Assembly: GCA_020543525.1 (NCBI GenBank)
Contig: JAHYIO010000033.1
Location: 2,418,001-2,482,000, forward strand
Direction: 5' to 3'
Length of the DNA stretch: 64,000 nucleotides
From: Coriolopsis trogii
Lineage: Eukaryota > Basidiomycota > Agaricomycetes > Polyporales > Polyporaceae
In this document: positions 12,064 to 21,834 of the stretch, one piece after another
Numbering within the stretch: position 1 is the stretch's first letter
How the letters are laid out: every line of letters starts with the position of its first letter
The notes under the pieces: generated by a model
What the model was told of the DNA's origin: nothing
What the model saw: the letters and a program-made list of their open reading frames with translations, nothing else
Database searches by the model: none
Made by a program: the position numbers and the translations under genes

Positions 12064-12759
12064 TTTATATTTCGACTGGGGCTTGGAAGGTGACGACGAA
12101 ATACAGATCCCGATCATGAGTGAAGCAGTCGGCCTTTAGTCACTAAGTGACCTCGTTCAACGAGTCGTCGGCACGCTGGACTAGTATTGCATACACACGA
12201 TAGTAGGTCAAGTTCAAGATTTGTACATCACCCATGACAATCCTTCTCACACATCTAATACGATTGCCCGTCACTACCGGTACGAGCCTCCCGGAAGGTC
12301 AAGATCAGGGTCCATCCAGGCTAATACATATACGGATGCGTAGGGCATGTTCTGTCACATGTCAGCACAGCGGGACCGGAAACGTTTGTGCCGCGGGGAT
12401 CTGGCCGAGAGGGGGAAAGCATGCACATATGTACCCCGCATGATCGGATGGTTCCCCACATTGCGCCTTGCAGTGTATCTGAAGTAAACTATGCAATGTA
12501 GTCTATCCACGTCCAAATTTGGGCGAGAGTATGTAGTATATGCTGTCATGAGCGATGTGGTCGTTCGCCAGGACTACGTATACGGTGCAGCAATTGCAAG
12601 CGCCCTGAGTCGTTGGAGGGCGGAAGCGCCGACCCTGATTCACATGCCGGCAATAGCCAGTCCCCGACTTTCCCGCCCCGCCCCGCGCCATAAACTTAAA
12701 GCCTCTGCTCGTCCGTGCTGCCCTCACCTCTCTCCCTCCCTTGCACACACTACTCCACC
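12064..12759. other. Intergenic region with nitronate monooxygenase promoter
   Basis: No gene is supported. The last 100 bases have GC boxes, a TATA-like element and a CT-rich leader ahead of the downstream ATG. Confidence 0.5.
12672..12700 (+). promoter_or_regulatory. GC boxes and TATA-like element of nitronate monooxygenase gene
   Basis: CCCGCCCCGCCCCGCG is followed directly by CATAAACTTAAA, about 60 nt before the ATG at 12760. A pyrimidine-rich leader (CTCACCTCTCTCCCTCCC) lies between, as is common at strong fungal promoters. Confidence 0.4.
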
Positions 12760-14100
12760 ATGGCCACCATCACGACCCCTGTCACAGAGCTCTTTGGCAT
12801 CAAGCACCCTATCCTGCTTGCAGGTGCGATTTCACGATGTTGAGACTGCGTAGGCAACACTCACGCAACGCGCAGGTATGAACGTCGCGGCTGGTCCAGA
12901 GCTCGCCGCCGCGGTGACGAACGCGGGTGGTCTTGGTGTCATTGGTGGTATTGGTTACACTCCTAAGATTCTCCGGCAGCAGGTGCGGACGCTCTGTGAC
13001 GATTCATCTTGCTTGCGCTCAACAGACATCGGGGGGCATCCAGATCAAGGCTATCAAGGACGACCTTGTGGACAAGAACGCGCCGTTCGGTGTTGACTTG
13101 CTCTTGCCCCAGGTTGGCGGTAATGCGCGCAAGACGAACGTGAGCCCTTCCTGTGTGAACACTCGGCAGCATGCGGTCTGACAGACCTCACATAGTACGA
13201 CTACACCAAGGGTCAGCTCCCTGAGCTCATTGACGTCATCATCGACGAGAAGGCAAAACTCTTCGTCTGTGCCGTCGGTGTTCCGCCGAAATGGGTCGTC
13301 GACAAGCTGCACTCCGCGGGCATCCTCGTTATGAACGTGAGTCTCCCTCCCACCGGGTAGCCGTACACACTCACGAACGCTTGTGCTGTTTAGATGGTCG
13401 GTCACCCAAAGCATGTCACTAAGGCTCTCGATGTCGGCTGCGACCTCATCTGCGCGCAGGCAGGCGAGGGCGGAGGCCACACGGGTGACATCCCCGCCAC
13501 CATCCTCATCCCCGCCTGTGTCGACATCTGCAAGGGCCGCACGTCATCCCTGACGGGCAAGCCCATATATGTCATTGGCGCCGGCGCTGTCTACGATGGC
13601 CGGGGCCTTGCTGCCAACCTCTCCTGGGGCGCGCAGGCCGTTTGGGTCGGAACGCGCTTTGTCGCGAGCAAGGAAGCGGGTGCGCCTAAGGCGCACAAGG
13701 AGGCGCTTCTGAGTGCGGGTTACGAGGACGCCGTCACGACGCTGATCTACACCGGTCGCCCCCTGCGTGTCCGCAGGACACCATATGTCGACGACTGGTG
13801 AGTCGAGACTGCAATTGTGTCGATATATGCGCTCACATGCTCTCCTCGGCGCCTCTTAGGAACAACAACCGCCAGGCAGAGATCAAGGAGCTCACCTCCA
13901 AGGGTATCCTCCCTGTCGAGCATGATTTGAAGGAGCACCCCGAGAAGTCGCTCCAGGCGCGTCCATGGCTGATTGGCCGTGTCGCGGCGCTCATCCACGA
14001 GGTGTTGCCTGCGAAGGAGATCGTGGATAACATGGTCAACGACGCGGCGAAGATCCTGCAGGAGAACGCGGCGAAGGTGTCGGTGAAGGCGAAGCTATGA
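12760..14100 (+). CDS. Nitronate monooxygenase (2-nitropropane dioxygenase family)
   Basis: Six exons (12760-12823, 12876-12982, 13026-13139, 13196-13336, 13394-13797, 13860-14100) give 356 residues, the usual length for this FMN TIM-barrel family. The N-terminus ELFGIKHPILLAGMNVAA is the typical FMN-contacting start, followed by GGLGVIGG. The central AQAGEGGGHTGD contains H171, in the position of the catalytic base, and GAGAVYDGRGLAANLSWGA with VGTRF forms the phosphate-binding end. The family oxidises alkyl nitronates such as propionate-3-nitronate, using O2, and so detoxifies nitro compounds. All introns are 43-62 nt with canonical ends. The ATG follows an ideal CCACC context. Confidence 0.93.
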
Positions 14101-14505
14101 GCGAGGACGGTATTTATTAGGTATGATAGTGTGGCTCTTTTGTTCGTTCAATTGTGTTTGTCTAGCATTACCAAATGATTCTGCAAACATATGGAAGTTA
14201 AGTACGAATTGCGTTGACTGAGATGTTGCAGCGCACAGCAAGATGGAAGTATAAGGTAGCGCATGCGACGTACAGCCATCCGGTACAGTGGAAGGTCTTC
14301 AGCCTCGAGGATCACTTCGCGTACACAACGCGTCCTACACGTGGGTATTGCGCACAGGGTTTCTGTAGTGTGCCCTATGCCCACCTGTACTCCTGAAGTC
14401 TATTAGGGCAGCACATTGCGCTTGGGTGACGTTTGTCCACCATCCACTCTCGCCTCTCTAGCTCGCATTGGTCTGAATCCTGTCAGCATTGCCTTGAATC
14501 TCACC
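14101..14505. other. Intergenic, promoter of the first BTB gene
   Basis: No supported gene. It contains the 3' end of the monooxygenase gene and the presumed non-coding 5' exon of the BTB gene, which ends at 14506. Confidence 0.4.
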
Positions 14506-15567
14506 AGTGAGTGGTGGAGTTCGATGTTTGACTCAACAGACCTGAACTGAAATGGTCGATTGCAGTGCCGGAATCCATAGATACTGTCGCCTCAAGTTCA
14601 CCTGGCCAGGTCTCGCGCGCCCCACTTGCCCCCTTCAACAACGCCGCTGCAGACCTCATCATACGGAGTTCTGACAAAGTCGATTTTCGCGTCCGTAAAG
14701 CGATACTCGCGGAGGCATCCGTAGTTTTCGCAGACATGTTCGCCATATGCGACAGCACGACTACCGACATCCCTACAGTCCCAGTCACGGAGAGCAGCGG
14801 CGTGCTCGATGCACTGCTACGTATATGCTATCCTGTGCAGGATCCGGAAATGTCGTCCGTGGAGGAGGTACTGCCCCTCGTAGAGGTCGCATGCAAGTAC
14901 CAGATGGACTATCCCCTCATAGTTCTCAAGCGGCAGCTATCGCAGTTCGCCGATTCCTCCCCCGTGGTTGTCTACGCTGTCGGTATTCAATTCGAGATGG
15001 CGGACGTCACCACTATGGCTGCGAGGCGATTTCTTCGTCAGAAGGCGCCGTGGGCGTACACGCCTGAACTGGACCGCATCTCGGGCGGCGCATACCATCG
15101 TCTTATCGAGTACCGCGAGCGGTGCTGCAGCGCCGCTACTGCTGCATTGAGCGAACAATTTCAATGGTTGAGCCCCGGTGCCCTGTCATATCCTTGGTTC
15201 CATTGCAGAACTTCACCTTGTCAAGGGGACTACTCTCGGAAATTTGCCGTATCCGGCAGCATCCGCTCCGCGAGCACTTAGTTCATCTCCTTCGTCAATC
15301 ACTGCTCCAATATCTTGCGCGCCTCACCATGTCGTGAAGCTCTCTTAGACGATGGAGTGACCGACAACGTCTTGATGAGCGCGGCGGCATGCACAAAGTG
15401 TCGATCAGATGCTACGTGCATCCAGATCCGCGCTTTCATTGCAGAACTGTGTGCAGAGGTGGACAAACGAGTGTCGGAGGTGAGTCTATCTTGAAGCGTA
15501 CCTTCTCCTCCCCATCATGTCCCTAATCATAGCGCTGCTGTAGGTTGTGCTGGTGACTCCGGTTTGA
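14506..15567 (+). pseudogene. Single-BTB/POZ protein gene interrupted by an in-frame TAG
   Basis: The reading frame 14566-15479 encodes one BTB module (LIIRSSDKVDFRVRKAILAE, then LLRICYPVQDPE) and a family-typical C-terminal part ending AACTKCRSD and ELCAEVDKRVSE, followed by a terminal exon 15544-15567 (VVLVTPV, stop). No ATG lies in frame; instead a CAG acceptor at 14563-14565 and a GTGAGT donor at 14507 would splice A14506 to TG, creating CACC-ATG-CCG. A TAG at 15279-15281 interrupts the frame, which is otherwise open for another 66 codons. No good intron removes it, only an implausible 33-nt one. Without the stop the protein would have about 312 residues. Either a recent pseudogene, a sequencing error, or an unrecognised intron. 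The next gene is a paralogue. Confidence 0.65.
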
Positions 15568-16010
15568 AGCACTGCTTGTGTCCCTCGGCTTCATGTCGAA
15601 GCCAACCATGTGCTTCCATTCAGGTCTTGAAGTTGTCGTATTAATAAGGTATGGCCACGCTGGTGTGCCCGACCCATGCGTTGGAAGATACGCGGACTTG
15701 CCCGATCTCGCTATGATCAGCATGTATGTTTCATGGACTCGACCGATTCACCGCTCCAATGTACTCTTTTTCCTGCAGGCAATGCAACTCACAGCCTCGT
15801 GGACAGTGACGCCGGGTCCGAACCACCTAAGTTGTCAATTCCGAGATGACGCGATATTAGGTTCTGCTCGGTGCTGCGGCAGGAGAGCAACAACCTCAAA
15901 ATGCACTGCATTCTGAGAGCCCGTCTGCAGTCTACGCCTTCCTACCTGTCCCTCGCGCACCTCAATTCTCTTTGTCTCTGGTCTCTACCTCGATCGCATC
16001 ACGAACTACC
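15568..16010. other. Intergenic spacer between tandem BTB genes
   Basis: No supported coding. It holds the promoter and CT-rich leader of the next BTB gene. Confidence 0.4.
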
Positions 16011-17728
16011 ATGACCACCGTTAAAGTTGCCAAATCCCCCTTTAATCAGGCGAAGGACGACACCGTATTGATCACGTCGGCGGACAACGTGCGGTTCTAT
16101 GTCCGGAGGGGTATCATTGCCGAAGCATCCCACGTTTTCGAATTGATGTTCGGTGCTCCCCGCCCAGAGGGTCTCCCTGAGGACAAAGAGCCCATCCGGG
16201 TCACGGAAAACACTCGAACGCTCGACCTGCTCCTGCGCTTCTGTTACCCCCTCGAGGACCCGAGGCTCGCAACGATAGCAGAAACTGTGCGCGTGCTCGA
16301 GGCGACGAAGAAGTACATGATGGTGGAGGTGGAGAAGAGGGTGAAGAAGGCGTTACTCGGGTTCGCTCCCAAGGCACCGCTGCGACTGTGGGCGGTCCTG
16401 TATGCCCGCGGTATGCTCAAGGAAGCGAGAGCGGTTGTTCCGCACCTCGTGGGCAAGACGTTCACGTATGTTGAGGAACTGGCGGAGGTGGATGCCGCTG
16501 CCTACTGTTGCTTGTTGCGAGCGTGTGGCGGAGATGGTGGAGACGATGAAAGGTTGGCCTCGCTGGAGAGTACATGGGAGGCCTGGAAGAAGCCGGAGGC
16601 CCTGACACAAGGCGCGTACCCCGCTTCGGACGAGAAACGATCCACGTCCACCGGGCGTATCGAACATGGATTCACGAAGGCGGCGATGGTCGGGGCAGAC
16701 CTGATAATCCGGAGCAGCGATGGAGAGATGTTCTTCGTGGATAGGGTCATACTGACTCGAGCATCATCTGTGTTTGAGACTCTTCTTAAACGTCAGGTGT
16801 CCAACACGGTTGAAGATGGCGAAGACTCACTCGTAACCCTCCCCGTCAAAGAGCATAGTTGGACTGTCTCTCGACTCCTTCGCTTCATGTATCCTCAGGG
16901 TAATCCACCTCTGGAATCCTTCGACATCCTCGAGCCGACCCTCAGAGCCGCAGCCAAGTACCGCCTGGGATTTGTTGTCGACATCGCACGGCGCCTGCTT
17001 GAAGAGCATTTGACCGTCGATCGTGCGGGAGCGGATCCTCATAGGGTCTATGCCATAGGCATGGGGTGCGAGCTTGGCCTGCAATTCGGGGCCTTAGCTG
17101 CCTACCTCTGTCTACAGCGAGACTGTCCTACCAGCGACCAGTCTACCATCCCCAAAGCTTTCTCTACAATGTCCGCCAAATACTTGCATCGCCTCCTGCT
17201 GTATCGCAATCAATGCAGTCGCGTCGCTCGCGGGGTTCTGACAGACCTCAGCTGGCTCAGCGTCTACGTACCTAAGGAATATGTGAAAGGCAGGAGCGAG
17301 TCGAAGGAGGCCCGAAAGTGGGAGTGGTTTGACTGCTCGTCATGCACCATGTCAAAAGACTTCGAGCTGGTGCTGAAGGGCGGACGGAAGTACAAGTGCG
17401 CGACGTGGTGGGTCGCGAGAGTGCTGCTGCCCCTCATCGAGGCAGCGGAGAGGAGCCCTGGTGCTTTTTTGGACGCTGTCCCCCCGGATCCGGCCGCCTA
17501 TATGAAGCCAGGCTGTGGTATGTGCCATGCGTGTCGCACTACGGAGACCATCTGTGGGAGGATGGTGGCACAGCAAGTGAGTGCCTTCTGGTATATGTCG
17601 GCTAAGCGAATACGGGATGAGGTCGCGGAGGTCAGTCACACGTTTCAGTCCCTTGAAGAGCGCTTGGCCATACCTTGTTGATGTATTGTCTTTGCATGCG
17701 TCAGGTCAAATTCGAAGAGGACTCCTAG
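16011..17728 (+). CDS. Double-BTB/POZ domain protein (subfamily A)
   Basis: The first exon is 16011-17630, the intron is 74 nt (GTCAGT donor) and the terminal exon is 17705-17728 (VKFEEDS, stop), giving 547 residues. The ATG at 16011 has an ACC context; the frame is open 39 nt further upstream but without ATG. The first BTB module begins near residue 17 (LITSADNVRFYVRRGIIAEA) and has LLLRFCYPLEDP; the second begins near residue 224 (DLIIRSSDGEMFFVDRVILT) and has RLLRFMYPQGNPP. The C-terminus has a Cys cluster, PGCGMCHACR, that could bind a metal. BTB domains dimerise and often act as Cullin-3 adaptors or scaffolds; which applies here is unknown. It is the intact tandem paralogue of the interrupted gene at 14506. 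Confidence 0.85.
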
Positions 17729-18774
17729 AGTGGTAGTCCTTCGGAGGGATGTCATGAAACCATACATAAGCGAGCAACTAGAAATGTTTCCTGGAATACC
17801 CGCGCTGATGAATATAATGTGGTCGTCCGCTCGGTACAGAGTACGGCTCCTACAGTGTGGGTGTTCAGCAGAAGTGATGTGTTGCAATCGTGTCGAGATC
17901 GAATAGACAGAAGTTGATTGGGATACCCGGTAGCCACTGCGTGGATGCAGCGCCAGTGATATCGACTGCTAAAAACTCCTGTAAATACTGCGCTTTGACT
18001 TGACTCGTCGCTGCATGGAAGATGTCCCGAAACTGTAAACAAAGACTTTGAAATGTAGTTGCTGGCTACAGGGTAAGGTATTGGCCAATGCATCAATGCG
18101 AGCTGGTTACTAGCGGCATTAGGCCGATTAGTGAGAGCGGCACTCACTTCACCATGGCATACACTCCGTATCGGGCTGAGTGAGAGTCTAGTATACGGCA
18201 GAAGTCAGCATATGCATTTCGGCTATTGCATACCGTTGACCAGTCTACCACTTTCATGCATTTGGCAGTGAAGCAACTGCACGTAGTGACAAGTCAAGTC
18301 GTGAAAAAGCCACCGCTTGCGCACGATGACCGTCGACAAACCGTCGCTGTAGTCAAAGCTGATTGGCAAACTTGAATGTGGCCTGGAGGTTTGCTCAAAA
18401 CTTACCGTAAACTGCCAGGGCCGTACACAGCGGCGGTACACTTTGGCAACACCCACGACGTGGTTCAAGCAAAGAGGCCGAGTGACAGGACCTCATGACA
18501 GCGCCTAAAGTCTGGGCGGCCGCGGCAGACATGACGCAATCTCGTCGTACTCATTCAAATTCAATCCCTCGACCCGCAGATTCTGAAACCCACATAACTC
18601 ACCAACAGGATGAATATGAGCCATAACGCATACGGACCGCTCAACAGGTGCACCGCCGATGATTTCTTGCCACATGTATGCCGATAGGCATAATTCCGAA
18701 ACTATAGATATGCATCGATACACAGAGGTAAAGCTTACTAGGTCCGTATCGAAGAGCGTACAGAGACCCAGGGG
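17729..18774. other. Intergenic, no supported gene
   Basis: Only short open frames are present. One at 18505-18723 on the minus strand (72 codons) has no recognisable similarity and no splice partner. Confidence 0.4.
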
Positions 18775-19776
18775 TTAACAATCTGAGTTGCGTGGCTTTC
18801 TATCAATTCGCTCCAATACCTCATGTCTCAAGTCCCGATGTGCGACGGTCCCCGCTACCATAAGGCTGTCTGCGGAAAGTTGGTATTCAAGCTCGGCACT
18901 CAGCTCAGCCACGTCCGTCCACGGTGCTTGAAGAGCCATTGGTATCGGAACCGCGTCGAGGAAAGTTGACCAGAAATTCTTGAGCTGCCGCGGAGGTCAG
19001 ATTCGAGTCACTGGCAACTTGGACTTTACGAGGTCAATGACATGAGCGTACCTTCTTCAAGTGATCCCTGGAGAACTTCGCTATCATAACCAGATCTCCG
19101 AAGTGGGGGTAGGCCAAGAGATTGATGCAGAGGTAATCTGCGACGCTGATCAGGGTGAGACCCACTCTGATAACTGCCACGCTTCTAAAGTTGGAGTGGA
19201 GGGCGAGACGAGCGTAGTTGGCCGCGGATACGAGATCTTGGAGTACGCAGCCAGTAAGGAACTCAGGCGAGGTAACACAGCAGGGATCGCGTTCTTCGAG
19301 CGGGCCCATGAACATTTGAAGGCGCAGATACGCGGCTACTGAGCGAGCCTTGGCGAGTTCCAACGGCGGGGGTGAGTTGTAGTTTCCTTCGTATAAGGTA
19401 TCCGCAATTTCTGGGTTAATGTTATTTTCTGCGAGGGCAAGCAGACCGCGGTAGCTTTGAGCTCCGATGCCTTCATAGTACTCGTTGGTTTCGTGCGGGA
19501 GGATGCAGCTAAAAGCACAAGTTCAGCACGACGTTAGCCTTCTCCAAGGTTTAGCACATACCGAAGTGCGAGCTCCAATCTAGCACTCCAATCATCATTG
19601 CCTTCTGATTGAACGTACTTCTCGAGTTCGTCAACAGAGCGAGAGTTGAGTAGATCCACACTGTCGGAATTGAGCCTACGGGTGTTCGGTGGGGGATCGC
19701 GGATGTCGTGTAGGCATAGCACTTGCAAATGTGCGTAGGACTCAGCGTCAGCGGTGACATGAGGTGGAGAGGACAT
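18775..19776 (-). CDS. Orphan protein of 293 residues (Agaricomycete-type, unknown function)
   Basis: Three exons on the minus strand (19776-19562, 19508-19052, 18984-18775) join with matching phases (2, then 0) through introns of 53 and 67 nt. The protein is largely helical, for example DELEKYVQSE, IGAQSYRGLLALAENNINPE, LAKARSVAAYLRLQMFMGPL and ILQDLV-like GCVLQDLVSAANYARLAL. No signal peptide, membrane helix or catalytic motif is evident, and I do not recognise the family. Its reality is supported by a decayed tandem copy at 20310-20745 that keeps the first exon-intron boundary and the same motif order. The alternative that these are two relics of an older gene is less likely because this copy is fully open. 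Confidence 0.6.
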
Positions 19777-20309
19777 GGCGGATTGGTGGTCAGGTAATAG
19801 TGAGTGCTCACCCGAGTACTTGTACTTTCGGAGAGCCCATGTCAAAGCGCACCAGTGGCCGCGGACGAGGAGTTGAACATGCTATGCTTTGGCTTAAGGT
19901 CCAAGAGGCATGGCGTGACGCAAAAGCCTGTCAGTCATCAGTGGCATGACTTAACAGATCAGTTGACATTCGGACGTAGTTTACAGGCGGTGTGTCAGTC
20001 AAAGCCCAATGCATGTGTGGGCTCCGGACAAAGCACGTACTACTTCGTGTGAACTGTAACCAGACATGCTACGCCGACGAGCCGCAGCAAGATATTTGGC
20101 CAGTAGTTTGATTCGAGGCGATGAAAGAGTCGTGCACTGAGGAGTAAATGTTGCTTTGTTCTGATCGGAGTCTTTGTTGTCTCATCCGGACCAGTCAGTA
20201 ACGCGGTGAGGCAAAGACGCGTCCACAGGCACAGCCGGTGGCTCCCATTGTTACACGTGGGCGCTCGCTCGAATCCTGGCGTGGACTCCTCGTGCTTACT
20301 CGGCGACTC

Positions 20310-20745
20310 CGCAAACATTCGCTCGAGTCCGGGCTATGGTAAGACTTACATTGATGACTGCCGCGCTTCTGAAGTTGGAGCGGAGGGCGAGCGAGCGTGA
20401 TCAGCTGCGGCGACAAGGTCTTGGAGTATGCGGCTGATTTGGAACGACTATGACAAGGACCCCGTTCTTCTAGCATGTATAGAGATTTCTGGAGGTGCAA
20501 ATACGCCGCAATTGAGAGAGCCTCCGCAAGGAACAATGGCCCGGGCGGATCGTATACTCCTCCGCATAGAGTATTCGCGGTCGCACTTTGATACCATGCC
20601 TTCATGGGGCTGAACCATCTGGTGCGGAAGGAGATAGCTAACAGCACAGGTTCAACAGAACCTCACACGCGCTGAAGCTGAAGTTTGCTACATACCGAAG
20701 TGCGAGCTCCAACCGGGTGTCAAGTTGTAACTGGTGCCTGGCGAC
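20310..20745 (-). pseudogene. Decayed tandem copy of the orphan gene at 18775-19776
   Basis: On the minus strand the same landmarks appear in the same order: RLELALR at a GTATGT donor, a first intron ending in GTTAG, then LLPH, ANTL...YDPP, EALSIAAYLHLQKSLYMLEER, ILQDLVAAADHAR and AVIN. These match RLELALR, ILPH, ADTL...YNSPP, KARSVAAYLRLQMFMGPLEER, VLQDLVSAANYAR and AVIR of the intact gene. About 15 codons are missing after LLPH, and at least two frame changes and several stops break the rest, so no product is expected. The upstream exon is only recognisable over its last dozen codons. Confidence 0.6.
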
Positions 20746-21834
20746 TTGCGGCGGAGGGCCCGCGGCAACATATCATGAGTTATTGCCTACCTCAGTGTCC
20801 TCCTGATGCCACACGAGTCGCAAGTCTCGAGTCCGAACATGAACGATGCCAGGAGAGTAGGAACTAAGCTGAGGAAGGACGGAGCAATCACGTACATGCC
20901 CTGAGCTGGACAACTGCACCCCGGGCCGATACGAGGGCGGGCGACGCGACGGTCACGTGACATTGTTGAAGCCACGAGCAGGCGAGTTTGGATGTCTTAG
21001 TCTACAGCCAGGTTACTCGCCCGCCATCATCTCTGACGCTTATCTCTTTCAAATCTTTGTCTTCTGGGCTTGCGGACGCTTACTGTTGAACAACGAGAGA
21101 TCAAACCGACTACGAGGAGCACGCGGAGACTTCGCTCAGAGACGCATCCGAGGAGAGACATTGTTGGAGTAGGGGTCTGCATAACGTGAGTGGCCATCGT
21201 TTGGATGCTCCTCCACATACATGCGACATCCTTGAGCTGCGAACGAAATTTGCGAACGCGATATCTTCATGGCTTGGCGAACGCATCTTTGTCGCCAAAT
21301 GGTGGCTGCAGAGCCGACGCGTAGTCAAATGGTGACACAAAGGGAGTCTGAATCGCGACTCTGTCATCACGAAGTAGTGGATATGATTACATGGCTACAC
21401 AGGCACGGACATGCCGTGTAAATTTTCCCGTATTTTTCTGGTAGCGGCAGGGACTTATGGTGGAGGACTGTCGCGCACGCGATTCTGTCAACGCAAACTT
21501 CCTGTTCATTCAGACGATACAAAAGACTGCTCAGGAAGGTAACACAGGCGGATACGCCATGCCAATCATCACTTGGAGCAACATGACTCTGGATGAAGCC
21601 AAGTTGCCCGGGTCTCGTCCGGTTATGTGGCCACATATGCCCACGGCTACGGCGGTGGCGACTCCGGTGATATATAGATGTTCTGGACTCTCGGATACAT
21701 CATGAACCCAGATGGACAGTATGGTATGCTTTGAATATAGCTATCCTTATCAATTCCCAGCATCTGATATCCTAGGGACTCTATCGAATACTGGGTGCTG
21801 ATGTATTCCTTTAGGAGCCGTTGTGTAACTTGCG
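20746..21834. other. Intergenic, promoter of the spindle-pole-body gene
   Basis: No supported coding segments in 1.1 kb. A TATATAG at 21671-21677 lies about 160 nt before the ATG at 21835. Confidence 0.4.
21671..21677 (+). promoter_or_regulatory. TATA-like box of the spindle-pole-body gene
   Basis: TATATAG occurs on the coding strand 158 nt upstream of the ATG at 21835. It is the only such element in the interval; a 5' UTR of about 125 nt would follow. Confidence 0.3.
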
